The notes below the pieces were generated by a model. It was not told the DNA's origin. It made no database searches and worked only from the letters and a program-made list of their open reading frames with translations. Source: Dactylonectria macrodidyma (Eukaryota; Ascomycota; Sordariomycetes; Hypocreales; Nectriaceae). From it: a DNA stretch of 64,000 bases. The position numbers were made by a program, and so were the translations under genes. Every line of letters begins with the position of its first letter. Position 1 is the stretch's first letter. Positions 1-10,545 of the stretch are shown here, one piece after another. The stretch lies in contig JAGMUV010000003.1 in assembly GCA_020744425.1 (NCBI GenBank), forward strand, positions 310,001 to 374,000. Direction: 5' to 3'.

Positions 1-414
1 ACACTTACACTAGCCGGTACATATGCGAAGACATCACGAGCTTCGCGCAGGCTATGGAAGAGACTCTCGGAGATGCGCGTGACACTGGCGAATCTGAATT
101 TGCTGCCAGATCCCCTTCCTGAACAAATCGGTCAACATTTCAGGACCAACGTCGTTGAACCTGAGTCCTCGACGGGACAGAATGCCAGGTACACACAAAA
201 CACGGGTGCATCACGTTCCAGTTGGAGGGGTCGCTTTCATGGCCAGGGCCCTGGTTTCTCGCCGCCGGTTATTGAGGGTAACGCTACGCAGTCTTTTAGT
301 GCGGCTTTGGGAACCTTTCCTGACAACGACTTGCAGTTGGCATGGCCTGAATCGCTTCTATCGAACTGGCCAATGGGTGATGACAACGTTCTTTTCTCGG
401 AAGGCATGTTCTGA
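1..414 (+). CDS. 3' end of a gene, possibly a fungal transcription factor (partial)
   Basis: An open frame runs from the left edge of the window to a TGA at 412-414. Its last 100 residues are polar, rich in Pro, Ser, Asn and Gln, and end with a Trp/acidic tail (...WPESLLSNWP..DDNVLFSEGMF). Disordered tails of this kind close many Zn2Cys6 regulators, but no diagnostic domain is visible, so the family is inference. The exact frame upstream of about position 110 is uncertain: another frame is also open to position 120 and reads like protein, so a splice junction may lie there. If it is a regulator, its place beside the PAD1/FDC1 catabolic genes would make it a candidate local regulator. Confidence 0.4.
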   Translation, partial: TLTLAGTYAKTSRASRRLWKRLSEMRVTLANLNLLPDPLPEQIGQHFRTNVVEPESSTGQNARYTQNTGASRSSWRGRFHGQGPGFSPPVIEGNATQSFSAALGTFPDNDLQLAWPESLLSNWPMGDDNVLFSEGMF

Positions 415-521
415 CATGGTGATTTTGCTAGCGCGGTTTCTTATGTAAAACATCTCCTTCATTCGGTTGAATGGGTAAATCTTTAATCCACTGATCAATA
501 GTATTTTGGCATGAAGAGTCA

Positions 522-1337
522 TTAAGCCATTGCACCCACTATTCGACCAGATTGCGGTGTGTCTCTGCGAAACCCCTCCCATCTCTCAAAACCACTTGTA
601 TAGATACCCATCATGTCCAGCATCCTTCCAGCGCTTTGGTCAATAAGATCATCGAGACTCTCCGGTCGGTGATAGAAAGCTGGCACCGGTGGGAATATCA
701 CAGCTCCTGCGCGCCGTAGGAATAGCATGTTGTCGAGATGAATATCGCTGAGAGGCGTCTCACGAACGGCCAACATGAGAGACCGGCCTTCTTTGAGGCT
801 GACATCTGCAGCCCGTGATATCAGGTCGTCACAAAAGCCGGACCGCACCGCGGCTAGAGTCTTCATGCTGCACGGCACGATCATCATTCCGTCGTGTTGA
901 AATGAGCCTGATGCGATGGGTGCTGATAGATCCTTGGCTGTGTAGTTGACAGTGGCGAGACCCCGAATGTCTGCTTCCGTCAAGGATGTCTCGTACTTCA
1001 GCGTGGCCAAGGCCCATTTGCTGATGACCAGGTGTGTCTCGATGCCAAGCTCGCGCAGGATGGAAAGAATCCGGACGGCAAAAACTGTTCCCGTCGCGCC
1101 TGTTATGCCTATCACAATCCTACGTGGCCGGTCTGGCATATGCGACGCTTGAATATGTTGTGTTGACCATGGTGCTTGTCTTGATCTGGAGGGTGTGGGC
1201 GATCCGACTGGATGGCTGGAATAACTCCTGGCATGTAGAGCGAAGGTGAATGGTATTTGGAAGGCGCTTACAGCTGTTCGAGCTGCATGAAATGGTACAG
1301 TGGTGGGAATACCGCTTCGTAAACAGGCTGGCTTCAT
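522..1337 (-). CDS. PAD1: Flavin prenyltransferase, UbiX/Pad1 family
   Basis: Single-exon gene of 271 residues. UbiX/Pad1 enzymes attach a dimethylallyl group to FMN, making the prenyl-FMN cofactor that UbiD/Fdc1 decarboxylases need. The FMN-binding start GITGATG is at residues 77-83, followed by the family's VISKWA segment, the SGSFQHDGMMIVPCSMKTLA loop and the RETPLS motif that carries conserved phosphate and prenyl-site residues. The first 66 residues are rich in Arg, Ser and Ala and almost free of acids, as in a mitochondrial presequence; yeast Pad1 is mitochondrial. A second ATG at residue 67 (position 1139) would give a cytosolic form of bacterial UbiX length. The gene is divergent from FDC1 across 469 bp, the usual pairing for cofactor maker and cofactor user. 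Confidence 0.93.
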   Translation of the reverse strand: MKPACLRSGIPTTVPFHAARTAVSAFQIPFTFALHARSYSSHPVGSPTPSRSRQAPWSTQHIQASHMPDRPRRIVIGITGATGTVFAVRILSILRELGIETHLVISKWALATLKYETSLTEADIRGLATVNYTAKDLSAPIASGSFQHDGMMIVPCSMKTLAAVRSGFCDDLISRAADVSLKEGRSLMLAVRETPLSDIHLDNMLFLRRAGAVIFPPVPAFYHRPESLDDLIDQSAGRMLDMMGIYTSGFERWEGFRRDTPQSGRIVGAMA

Positions 1338-1806
1338 TGCAAAGGTCGGGCGCTATTCTTGACGGTGGCTCTAAAAAACGCAGATACGAGCAAGATATCA
1401 AAAGGCTCTTCTACCTTAGTACCTCTATGCTATCTGATCTACTCGGGGAAAGCATCACGATTGCATTCCCGATAGCCTCTAACCGTCATAGCTTCATCAT
1501 TCGAGTCTCGATGAGGTTCCTAGCCGACTTGATTGGGGAGTGGAGAGATGTGGATTCGTTCCGGTGCGCATGCTAACATTCCTGAGCTTCGGAATAGGTT
1601 CCTAAGCCAAATTTTATAGACTAACGGGCTTATCTATTTTCTCCACACGACGATAATCGGTAATGTCACTGTCGGAATGGGAACGGGTATCCGAGGATTG
1701 TTCAGTCTTCGCAATAATTGGCATGGGCTTAGCTCTAATCTCGTCGAGTCCAGCGTCAATGGACCAACATTTGACCGTTGGAAGGCAATAACTGTATTAA
1801 AACATT
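1338..1806. promoter_or_regulatory. Shared divergent promoter of PAD1 and FDC1
   Basis: This 469 bp gap separates two divergently transcribed, functionally linked genes and must hold both promoters. No coding potential is convincing on either strand and no clear TATA box is seen. The layout suggests co-regulation of cofactor synthesis and decarboxylase. No specific operator is claimed. Confidence 0.55.
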
Positions 1807-3462
1807 ATGATGTCTTTTATGATCCAGGCTCTCCGTTTGAAGCAAAGAATATGCCCTGCGATTCTGAAAATGAGTCGACAAAAAAGTACGCTGGCGTCTG
1901 AGTCCCGCGAAATCGCCGCACAGCTAGATTTTCGCACCTTTATCGACGTTTTGCGCCAAGACAACGACCTAGCAGAAATCAACCAAGAGGTAGATCCGCA
2001 CCTCGAGGTTGGCGCCATCGTTAGGAGAGTCAGCGAGGTCAACGGCAAAGCACCACTCTTCAGCAATGTCAAAGGTGCGCGCAATGGCCTGTGGAGGATG
2101 TTCGGAAACGCTGCGAGCTTACGTACCGCCGAACATGACAAATACGGACGCATTGCTCGCAATCTAGGGCTGCCTCCTGATTCCAGCTGGAAGACTATTC
2201 TAGAGAGGACTCAAGCTGGCAAGAATAGGCCGCTTTTGCAACCCAACATTCTCACGAGCGGTCCGTGTAAACAAAACAAGGTTTTCGGAGACGACATTGA
2301 CCTCCACCGGCTTCCGGTGCCCTTGCTCCATCAGGATGATGGAGGCAAATATCTGCAGACCTACGGCGTTCACGTTTTGCAGTCCCCAGATAAATCATGG
2401 ACAAATTGGTCTATCTTCAGAGGAATGGTCCATGACGAAAGGAGACTCATCTGTCTTGTCGGAACCGGTCAACACAACTCCATCATCCGCGACAAGTGGC
2501 TGAAAGAAGGGAAGGATGAAATGCCATGGGCACTAGCGCTGGGTGTGCCGCCAGCTGCAAGTCTAGCCGCCGCACTTCCTATCCCCGAAGGAGTTTCAGA
2601 AGCCGAGTACGTCGGTGCCATGGTCGGAAAACCCTTGGATCTAGTCAAGTGTGAGCTCAGCAACCTGCTTGTGCCGGCAAACAGCGAGATTGTTCTGGAG
2701 GGAACGTTTTCGTTGAAGGACAAAGCACTAGAGGGTCCCTTTGAGGACTACTTGGGACTTCACTTCGATGGTGATAGGCACATGCAGCCGCTGTTCACCG
2801 TCAATGCCATTACTTACCGAGATGATGCCATTTTACCAGTATCTGTGCCTGGGAGAATCACGGATGAATCGGTAAGATCAATATTATTCCCTGCAGCATT
2901 CACGGTTGGTACTAACATCATCACAAAGCACGTTACTGCGTCTATGGCGTCAGCAGAGCTCCTGACCCTGTGCAGAGATCACAACCTGCCTGTTATCGAC
3001 GCTGTTGCACCTCTAGAGACTATGGCCAACTGGTGTGCCCTAAAAGTCGACATAACAGAGCTCAGCAAGTTGAATACCAACTCAAAGGATTTCTCCATCA
3101 AGCTCGGGCAGATTCTATTCAATAATAAGAGCTCTATGCTCTTCAACCGCATTTTACTCTTTGGTGAAGACGTAGACATCTACGACTTCAAAGATGTCAT
3201 GTGGGCTTTGGTCACAAGATGTCGCCCAGGTCAGGACGAATATGTCTTTGAGGATGTGCCGAGCTTTCCAATGACTCCGTACATGTCTCACGGAAATGGA
3301 ACGGTCAAAAGTGGAGGGAAGGCGATATCAGACTGTTTGTTTCCGATGGAATATGATGGCAAGCGGACTTTTCATTCCGTTGATTTTGAGTCATCGTATC
3401 CGGAGGCGGTTAAGAACAAGGTGAAGACGAATTGGACAGCGATGGGGTTCGATACTGTTTGA
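1807..3462 (+). CDS. FDC1: Prenyl-FMN-dependent decarboxylase, UbiD/Fdc1 family
   Basis: Fdc1 enzymes decarboxylate cinnamic-type and sorbic acids using prenyl-FMN. The unspliced frame is 551 codons. An in-frame intron of 57 bp (2872-2928; GTAAGA donor, ACTAAC branch, AAG acceptor) adds no stop but inserts 19 residues between GRITDES and HVTASMA; removing it gives 532 residues, close to the family size. Metal and cofactor residues known from Aspergillus Fdc1 can be matched (unspliced numbering): Asn200 and Arg205 in NWSIFR, the His in GTGQH, the Glu in VKCE, and Glu309 in EGPF. The usual EGPFGE reads EGPFED here, so the second catalytic Glu (E282 in A. niger Fdc1) is Asp314 and the preceding Gly is Glu. 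The fold is intact, so it is probably active, perhaps with altered substrate preference. It lies head to head with PAD1. Confidence 0.92.
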   Translation: MMSFMIQALRLKQRICPAILKMSRQKSTLASESREIAAQLDFRTFIDVLRQDNDLAEINQEVDPHLEVGAIVRRVSEVNGKAPLFSNVKGARNGLWRMFGNAASLRTAEHDKYGRIARNLGLPPDSSWKTILERTQAGKNRPLLQPNILTSGPCKQNKVFGDDIDLHRLPVPLLHQDDGGKYLQTYGVHVLQSPDKSWTNWSIFRGMVHDERRLICLVGTGQHNSIIRDKWLKEGKDEMPWALALGVPPAASLAAALPIPEGVSEAEYVGAMVGKPLDLVKCELSNLLVPANSEIVLEGTFSLKDKALEGPFEDYLGLHFDGDRHMQPLFTVNAITYRDDAILPVSVPGRITDESVRSILFPAAFTVGTNIITKHVTASMASAELLTLCRDHNLPVIDAVAPLETMANWCALKVDITELSKLNTNSKDFSIKLGQILFNNKSSMLFNRILLFGEDVDIYDFKDVMWALVTRCRPGQDEYVFEDVPSFPMTPYMSHGNGTVKSGGKAISDCLFPMEYDGKRTFHSVDFESSYPEAVKNKVKTNWTAMGFDTV

Positions 3463-3769
3463 GGCTGCCGTGTGTAGAGAATTCGCTAGATAAGGTTGAA
3501 GTCGATTTTTTTTTTTAAAAAAATAAAATTTAAATATCAGATTTTTCCCTTTGTTCTACGACAATGTAAAGGGGCCATCGTAGTTGTCGTCAGCATTAGT
3601 AGTTCTATGGTGGACGGGCATGAACATCCTCTAGGTAAATCAAGCCTGGTCATTATGTGCCTGGTCATGCTCACTATGTCCGTAAATATGACTCAAATTT
3701 ACAGTCAGCTGAATATTGAGCTATCTAATAAGATCAACTGCGTATAAGTCTTAGCTCCTGAAAGTTATT
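3463..3769. other. Convergent intergenic spacer
   Basis: The 307 bp between the 3' ends of FDC1 and the FAD oxidoreductase start with an A/T tract near 3506-3535 and look like overlapping 3' UTRs. A short open frame at 3496-3747 has no protein-like features. Confidence 0.5.
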
Positions 3770-5353
3770 CTACAGCTGTGCCTTGTTCTGGAGCCTATTG
3801 ATCTTGTCATGGGCCTTGACGAACTTCTTGTAGTTGGGGAATAGCTCCTTCGGATCCCACTTCTCGCGGATCTTGAGAAACTTGGCCAAAGCAGTGTCAC
3901 TCAGTACCTTAGTCTGATCAATCGTTAGTAAAATACATCGCGCATTGAACTTCAATAGTATGGGGATCTTACGTTGGCGTCATCGCAGTTGACATCCAGC
4001 TCCGTGATGTACATTCCGACAGCAACAGGGAATGCCCTCCTGTATCTGTCACGCATGGGTTGATAGATGGCAGGCTCCAGTTTCGGATCCGTCCACCCCG
4101 TGATGGTTGAGATGTACAAGTCCTGCGGCAAGCTAAGAGCGGCGTCTTCCTCGTCGGGGACAATATCGCAGTGGCACATAAACACCGAGGAGGTTCTAGT
4201 TGGAAGTTCAAGCATCGCTGGTTTGATGGCCTCCAATAACTAGACACGTAAAATTAGTGGAGTGATCTCAACATAGGTTGCAGAGACTTACCCGCTCGAG
4301 AGGGACGTCAGGATCATTCATGATGCTGTTAATCTGCCATCGGTCTTTCTTGTCGTTGCCGAGGAAGCGACGCTTTCTTGCAAACACTTGCTCGACAGTT
4401 CGTCGCTGTACAGGATGCAGTTCCAGCAAAGCCGCCTGGACCTCGGGAGTGATCTTGTCATAGGCACTCAGAAGAGTGCGAGCTTCTCGGACAGTATCCG
4501 TGTAGCACAGAAGATTCAGCGTCATATTAAGTTTCCCATTCACCGGAATTGCGTCGGTGGTGTAGGAAGGATCGTACTTTTCTGGGTAGTCGATGGTGAG
4601 GTTGAGATCAGTGCCATACTTGGGTGTATCGCGACCACGCTCGATGGCCCAGCTCATTAGCGCCATGTAGTTATCACTGTTGATCTCAAACTTGAGGATT
4701 CTCTCCCACATCAACGACGTCTTGATAGTCCTGCCCCAGAAGCGCGTGATGACTCCAAAGAAGCCCAAGCCGCTGCCGCGAGCTGCCCAGAACAGGTCGC
4801 GGTTCTCGGTGCGACTGGCGATGACGGTCCGGCCATCCGGAACCACCATTTCGATCTTATTGATCCACGTCTGATTCGTGGCTCCCCAGCCTCGGACGAA
4901 CCATCCCTGGCCGCCAGCTAGGAGGAAGCCGCCGGAGCCAACAGTAGGAGCATGGCCATGGGGAAAGAACCTGTCGATGTCTTTGAGCTTGGCTGCGAGC
5001 TCTTCAACGCGACAAGCAGGACCGAAGCAAATCTCCTCCGAAATGGGATCATAATCGATCTGGCGGTTCAGGTTGGTAGTGTCGATCAAGATGCCGCCCT
5101 CGATGAGATTAGGCAAGTTGAAGATGTGGCCCGATGAGCGGACTCCGACATGAACACCAAGCTCAGTTGCCCGCTTCAAGGCGACAGATACATCTTCGGG
5201 TGTCTCAACAACATGAATTTCCCGCGGATAACGAGACGGAGTATCTGCCGATGGGTTGTTCTGTCGGCATCGCTCGTACTCGGAGGTGCCGCGAACTAGG
5301 ACTTTTGAGGGGTACTCCGCGCGAGTGACGTAGCGCTGTGACTCTGTAGACAT
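3770..5353 (-). CDS. FAD-linked oxidoreductase, PCMH/VAO family
   Basis: Three exons (5353-4292, 4239-3973, 3913-3770) encode 490 residues. The introns of 52 and 59 bp have GTAAGT/GTAAGA donors; the second has a TACTAAC branch point. The N-terminal half is a PCMH-type FAD-binding domain with VRSSGH followed by a Leu/Gly-rich segment, PTVGSGGFLLAGGQGW and VVPDGRTV. The C terminus has the WDP..LFPNY segment often seen near the end of fungal FAD oxidases. No signal peptide is seen, so the enzyme is probably cytosolic. VAO-family members oxidise alcohols, phenols or D-2-hydroxy acids. Beside an FMN L-2-hydroxyacid dehydrogenase, a role on the other enantiomer or on an earlier alcohol is plausible but inferred. 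It is divergent from that dehydrogenase. Confidence 0.85.
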
Positions 5354-6187
5354 GATTCAGTTTGCTAGGGCAATTTATTTGGGTCTGTGGAAGATAAATG
5401 ATTGAGATGTAGGTACTGCCACACCAACTACTTAGTCGCGGAGACAAAAGCTGCTTTAAACATGCGACTTCGCTTCTTCTTGCGCACATCTTCATCAAGA
5501 TGATCCATTCCAAGTGTATGGAACCTGGATCAATATCCAAGTAAACTCAGAATATGCCGAGACTATCACGACTCGTTTAGTGACATTGCAGGGTCCGACG
5601 GAAGCATCGGCCTGCATAGCCGCGACCCCACCTGGTTCCGAATCACGTCCGGAATGCCGTAAATTGCTGTAGCTTCATCACAAGTTCCGTCTCCACGTAG
5701 GAACTGCCGGTTTGAAGTTAATATCATGTTCCGCTGCGAACAGAAAGCCAATAGCCCCTGTAGGAGCGTGTTATTTGCCGCTTTGCGCAGGGATACAATC
5801 CGACGATGTAACCCGTTTCCGTCTCCCGCGGCGCGAACCTTCGGATAACGTCCTAGAATCTGTCAAGGTGCCCTTCCCTCGAATAACTTGAATAGTGCCG
5901 GAAGTTCCTCACCCGGCGTGCACCAATGACTCGAGTTCAGTCTACAGCCCAGTGACAGAACCAACTTGGATGGAAGGGCTGCTGACACTCTTCGGAATCG
6001 TGATTGGAGAATGAGCTGAGCCAATAGTCGGCTTGATAGTATTTCCCCTCTCGCGTAGCTTAGTTCTCTTGCTCACAATCGATCAGCCGACCAAAAATTG
6101 CCAAATTGCCTTCCCGTTTGATATCCTTGGCGACCAGCCGTGATATACCCAATACATTCTGTTCTCAACTGTCTTGCCCAAGACGAA
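5354..6187. promoter_or_regulatory. Bidirectional promoter region rich in CGG-type half-sites
   Basis: This 834 bp gap lies between two divergent oxidoreductase genes. It contains repeated TTCCG/CGGAA words, including an inverted pair TCCGACGGA at 5594-5602, a TTCCG at 5636-5640, a TCCGGA palindrome at 5648-5653, and TTCCG at 5685-5689 and 5729-5733. Zn2Cys6 regulators bind CGG half-sites in such arrangements, so this could be where a pathway regulator acts. The link is inference. Confidence 0.4.
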
Positions 6188-7759
6188 ATGCGGCGAACTG
6201 TTACGGCACATGAAGTTGCCCGGCACAACAAGACAGATGATGTCTGGATTGTTGTGGACGGCGAAGTATTTGACATGACCGAATTCGTGCCTGAGCATCC
6301 CGGAGGACCTGAAAGTACGTAATTACGCTCGCATTTCCGAATCATGCCTTAACACAACCTTCATCTTCAAGTCATCTATCAATTCGCTGGACGCGATGCC
6401 TCCTTGTCCTACAATGAAATACACGCGCCTTCACTTATTCGACGATCTCTCGAACCCGAAAAACACGTCGGAACTCTGGATGAGTCCAGTATCACGGACG
6501 AGTGGAAAGCCGCCAATGAGATTACCAGAGAATCTACACGGCCTGCAGAGAAACCAGGGCTTGGGGATATCATTAATCTGGACGATCTTGAAGCGGCAGC
6601 GACGAAAAGCCTATCCAAAAAGTCGATGGCATTCATTCGCAGCGGCTCCAACGACAATATCACGAGAGATGCAAACAGGGCTTTTCTCCAAAGGATCTGG
6701 CTAAGGCCAAATGTGATGCGCAACGTTTCCCATGTCAACACAAGTACGACCCTGTTTGGATGCAAATTACGATTACCCGTCTATATTGCTCCAACCGGCG
6801 CTGCAAAGACAGGTGGTTCCGAAGGGGAACTGACACTGGCCCGTGGCGCAGCAGGTGGAGGCATTATCCATTGCTTTGCGACACCTTCTTCGTATCCGTA
6901 CTCGGAAATTCTTGAACAAACCCCCGAGCATGCATTCTTTCAGCTTTATGTGAACAAAGATCGGAAGCAGTCCGAGGCTGCCATTCGAGAGGTAGTAGCA
7001 TCGGGCAAGATCAAAGCCATCTTCGTGACTGCCGACGTTCCAGTTGTCCCGAAGCGCGAGGAAGATGAGCGTGTGCAATCTACAGAGACCCAAGCACTCG
7101 CTGGCATCAATTTGACTGTTGCCGGCAAGGACGCAAAAGGTTCTGGATTCGCCCGCCAGGCGTCGTCATTCATCGACTCTAGTTTGAGTTGGGACGATAT
7201 CAAATGGCTACGGAGCTTGACCAGCGTTCCTATCCTGGTCAAGGGGATTCAGCGGGCTGAAGATGCCAGGATGGCGCATCAAATAGGCTGTGACGGAATC
7301 GTTCTTAGCAATCATGGTGGCAGAGCGGCAGACAATGCCCCTCCAGCGATACTTGTCTTGCTCGAGCTGCACAAGACATGCCCTGAGGTTCTCGGTGCTA
7401 TCGAAATACTCATCGATGGCGGCTTTCGCAGAGGCTCAGACGTGGTGAAAGCCATATGTCTAGGTGCGTCCGCTGTGGGTTTCGGTAGATCGTTTCTGTA
7501 CGCTCTTGGTTATGGCGAGCAAGGAATCGAGCGCGCCATCGATAGTAAGTATCAAGATGAACTTCATTCATGGTCACCGCTAATTTGGGATATAGTTATC
7601 AGAGATGAGGTAGAGACTACCATGCGTTTGTGTGGTATGACTGACTTGATGCGAGATGCCCATCCTCGCTACGTCAATACAAGGGATATAGACCATCTAG
7701 TCCCAAATGAGGAGGATCATTACATCAAGCCAGTGTTGAGGAGACAAGCACGATTGTAA
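6188..7759 (+). CDS. Cytochrome b5-FMN L-2-hydroxyacid dehydrogenase (flavocytochrome b2-like)
   Basis: Three exons (6188-6314, 6372-7544, 7596-7759) encode 487 residues. The second intron (51 bp) is stop-free and in frame. Residues 1-75 are a cytochrome b5 domain with axial haem ligands His37 (HPGG) and His60 (EIH), 23 residues apart as in yeast flavocytochrome b2. The rest is a glycolate-oxidase-type FMN barrel: QLY, TADVP, Lys333 (LVKGIQ), and His357 and Arg360 in SNHGGR. The Lys-to-His spacing of 24 matches L-lactate dehydrogenase. It should oxidise an (S)-2-hydroxy acid to a 2-oxo acid and pass electrons to cytochrome c or another acceptor. An upstream ATG at 6140 is in frame, but 6188 sits exactly at the b5 domain start. 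The neighbouring ThDP and aldehyde dehydrogenase genes suggest a mandelate-like substrate rather than lactate. Confidence 0.92.
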
Positions 7760-8139
7760 ATAATTTTATAGAAGAGACGAATTGCACACATCGCCGCTCC
7801 AGTTCATAGACACAAGCATGCTAGGCGCAATGGTGGCAAATTCAGCCAGATCTATAGACAAGCCCTAACATGATCGGCGATGTCGCGAATATAGACTGTA
7901 ATAATTTGGTGGCAAAGTACTTCACCAAGGGCGGAGATACGATGAGTGCTCCCTGATCGTTGGACAGAATGAAGGCGCGAGTGAATTTGCGATTACGAAA
8001 AAGGCCCAACTAATACAAATTTCTGCTGCATTTCAGGTGTTGAAATCTAACCGTAAGTTCTTTCACAATTTCTCATTTCTCTCGTCGTGTCATACTACCT
8101 GTTGCACAATGGCTCTCCTATGTCCCCTTCTCCAAGATC
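7760..8139. other. Convergent intergenic spacer
   Basis: 380 bp between two convergent 3' ends. It is moderately AT-rich with no coding signal or obvious repeat, and probably holds the two 3' UTRs. Confidence 0.5.
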
Positions 8140-9775
8140 TCACTCCATCCATGTAACCGTTTTGGAATATAGAAACTCATCCAAGCCCTGATAGCCATTG
8201 AAACGTCCAAATCCACTCTTCTTGACTCCTCCGTGGGGCAGAGGGTACTCATCGTGCACTGTCATGGAGTTGATATGCACCGCTCCCGAATCCAGACTGT
8301 CAGCGATCCGAAAGGCAGCTTTGAGGTCTTCAGTAAACACAGAGGCTGACAGTCCGTAATCAGTATTGTTGGCAAGCTCCACCGCTTCTGCCTCCGTCTT
8401 GAAAGTGAACAAAGATACGCTGGGCCCAAATGACTCTGTCTGATATAGGGCCATGCTGTGGTCGACGTCTTTGAGAATGACGGGTTGCATGTGAGTCTCT
8501 ACTTGGCCCGCGTGGCTTGCATCAAATATCTTCATCGATTTAGCACCCTTGAAGGTTGCTTCCTCCACGAGAGCGCGATTCCTCTTGGCTGATGCTTCTG
8601 TGACGAGCACCGGTGTCGTGTTTGCAGCGCCAAAAAGTTGCTGGGTGGTGTTGCGGAGAATTTCTTCAAACTTTTGTGCGACCGATTCTTGCACGAGGAT
8701 GCGCTCCGTCGACATACAAATCTGGCCAGCCTGTTTTCTGGCGTAAGGATATTTCTTTTTGATCTTAGTGATGCAAAGACTTACGTTCATGAAAGCTCCT
8801 CTTGCGCAATGCATCGCCGCTTGCTCGAGGTTCGCATCTTCCAACACAATCGCGCTCGCCTTGCCACCAAGTTCCATAAGGACCGGTTTCAGATGCCTCC
8901 CTGCAGACTCTGCAATGATGCTGCCGACCCGCGTGCTGCCTGTAAAGTTGATCTTTCTCACATGCGGGTTTGCCACTAGCCCATCGATGATGGCAGGTGC
9001 ATCTGCGGGCGAGTGGAAGATGACGTTCAAACAGCCATCTGGCAATCCAGCCTCGCGAAATACATCGGCAATGGCCCAGTGGCAGCGAGGTGAGAATTCT
9101 GCGCCTTTGAAGATGGCCGTGTTTCCAGTTGCGAGAGCAAACGTTATGGACCGGAGGCCAAGGTGATATGGGGCATTCCTAATTGTAACGGTCAGTCCAA
9201 GGCTATCCCAGTAGCCAGCAGGGTTTGCTTTCTCACCAAGGCGCGATACCCAAATTCACACCATATGGCTTCTTGTACACAATAGCCTTCATTCCCTGGT
9301 GATTGGATTCTGGGACAGAGCCCTGCATTGCGCCAGCAATCCTTCCAGCAGTGTCCTTCAAGCCATCGATGGACAGACCAAGGATGAAGTCTTGGTAGTC
9401 CTGGTTGGCGCCAATCTCTTCATACATATAACTTCCAAGTTCCTCTCGGCGCTTTTGCATAACATCAGCTGCAGCGAGAAAAATATCGCGGCGCTCGTAT
9501 GCTTTAGTTCGAGACCACGTTGGAAAGACGTCGTGGGCATTCTGGACAGCATCCTTGACATGTTGCTCCGTTGCGCAAGATAAGGACCACACTTGCTTCC
9601 CAGTCAAGGGGCTGACAACTGGGTATGAAGACGAAGTCTCGATATCTTTGCCATTGATGATGAGGGGGACGATTTTGCTTGTCGTAATGTGTCGACGGCC
9701 ACCGCTGTGCCATGCTTGCGCACAGGAAGTGGTTGAGTTCCGGCAAAGTCTCAGTCGGTTCATTGCAATATACAT
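8140..9775 (-). CDS. NAD(P)-dependent aldehyde dehydrogenase, benzaldehyde/vanillin dehydrogenase-like
   Basis: Three exons (9775-9237, 9178-8785, 8730-8140) give about 507 residues from the first true ATG. The first intron (58 bp) splits the Trp codon of IAPWNAPYHLG. The second (54 bp, stop-free) lies just before the active-site loop. Joined, the chain reads ...GAFMN-AGQICMSTERI..., with catalytic Cys316 and, upstream, the general base in MELGGKA (near residue 282). The NAD-binding FTGSTRVG turn and the C-terminal ESFGPSVSLF and KKSGFGRFNG motifs are present. The N-terminal 34 residues are basic and Ser/Thr-rich and could be an organelle presequence. The family oxidises aromatic and aliphatic aldehydes to acids. 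Here it would remove the aldehyde made by the neighbouring ThDP enzyme. Confidence 0.92.
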
Positions 9776-9820
9776 GATAATACTACGTAGTAGACCGATT
9801 CTAGTGGGAGGGTGTGTCAA

Positions 9821-10545
9821 CGTTGTCCATTAAGTGCAACAATCACGTAACGATGGAGCCAACAGCAGAACGAGAAGTTCCCTCCCTAGCGTCGCTTCAA
9901 CGGCCCGACAGTTGGTATCACGACGGAATAATCGCAAGTCCCGTCCGAGGCAGGTTCGTTATCGTGGTGGCATCACGAATCAAGACAAGAGGGGAGGCTG
10001 CATGACAAGCTCAGTCGGATGTGCCGAGTCCAGGTGATGCAGATCCACTTTCCGGTGCGATTCCTATCAGTTCCGATGTCATCAGACCTCACTTCTTGGC
10101 TCCGGAGTGGACATGGGCTTATCGAAGCTAGTCCTCATTCCGCCCGAAGGCTTTGTGACACTGCTACACAACGGGATCGCAAGGTAGAACCAGCTAGCTA
10201 TGCGTGCATCTGCCGAACGAAGATCTTGTCTGAATGGAAGGGGCCAGTGAGACATATTTGATGGGAAGACAAGACAAAATTCAGGACATGAAAGAAGATA
10301 ATTGACTGCGGACGTCCCTTCATAACATAAACTCATGAGCTTGAAGGCTTTCATGCCGACGGTCTGGTGTACATACTTGTCACTCGCCAGAGAACCACTC
10401 ATTTCTGTGTTCTGCTTCTTGCGTTAACCACCTAAGAATAGCTACCTAGGATTCTTAGCGGCAAATCTCTCTAAATGCTTCACATTTCTTCTGTGGGAAA
10501 CGCTTGGCTAAAACACTCGTATTATTGATCTGTTGTCGACTTTAA
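9821..10545. other. Intergenic region upstream of the aldehyde dehydrogenase gene
   Basis: About 0.7 kb (from 9776) between two genes on the minus strand. It must contain the aldehyde dehydrogenase promoter and the ThDP-enzyme 3' UTR. No coding or repeat signal stands out. Confidence 0.45.

Noticed and set aside
79..109. Possible 31-bp intron joining two frames at the left edge
   Set aside because: GT and AG are present and the phase would fit, but the length is below the usual minimum for fungal introns.
3496..3747. 83-codon plus-strand frame after FDC1
   Set aside because: It is composed of low-complexity A/T-rich codons at its start and lies in a probable 3' UTR.
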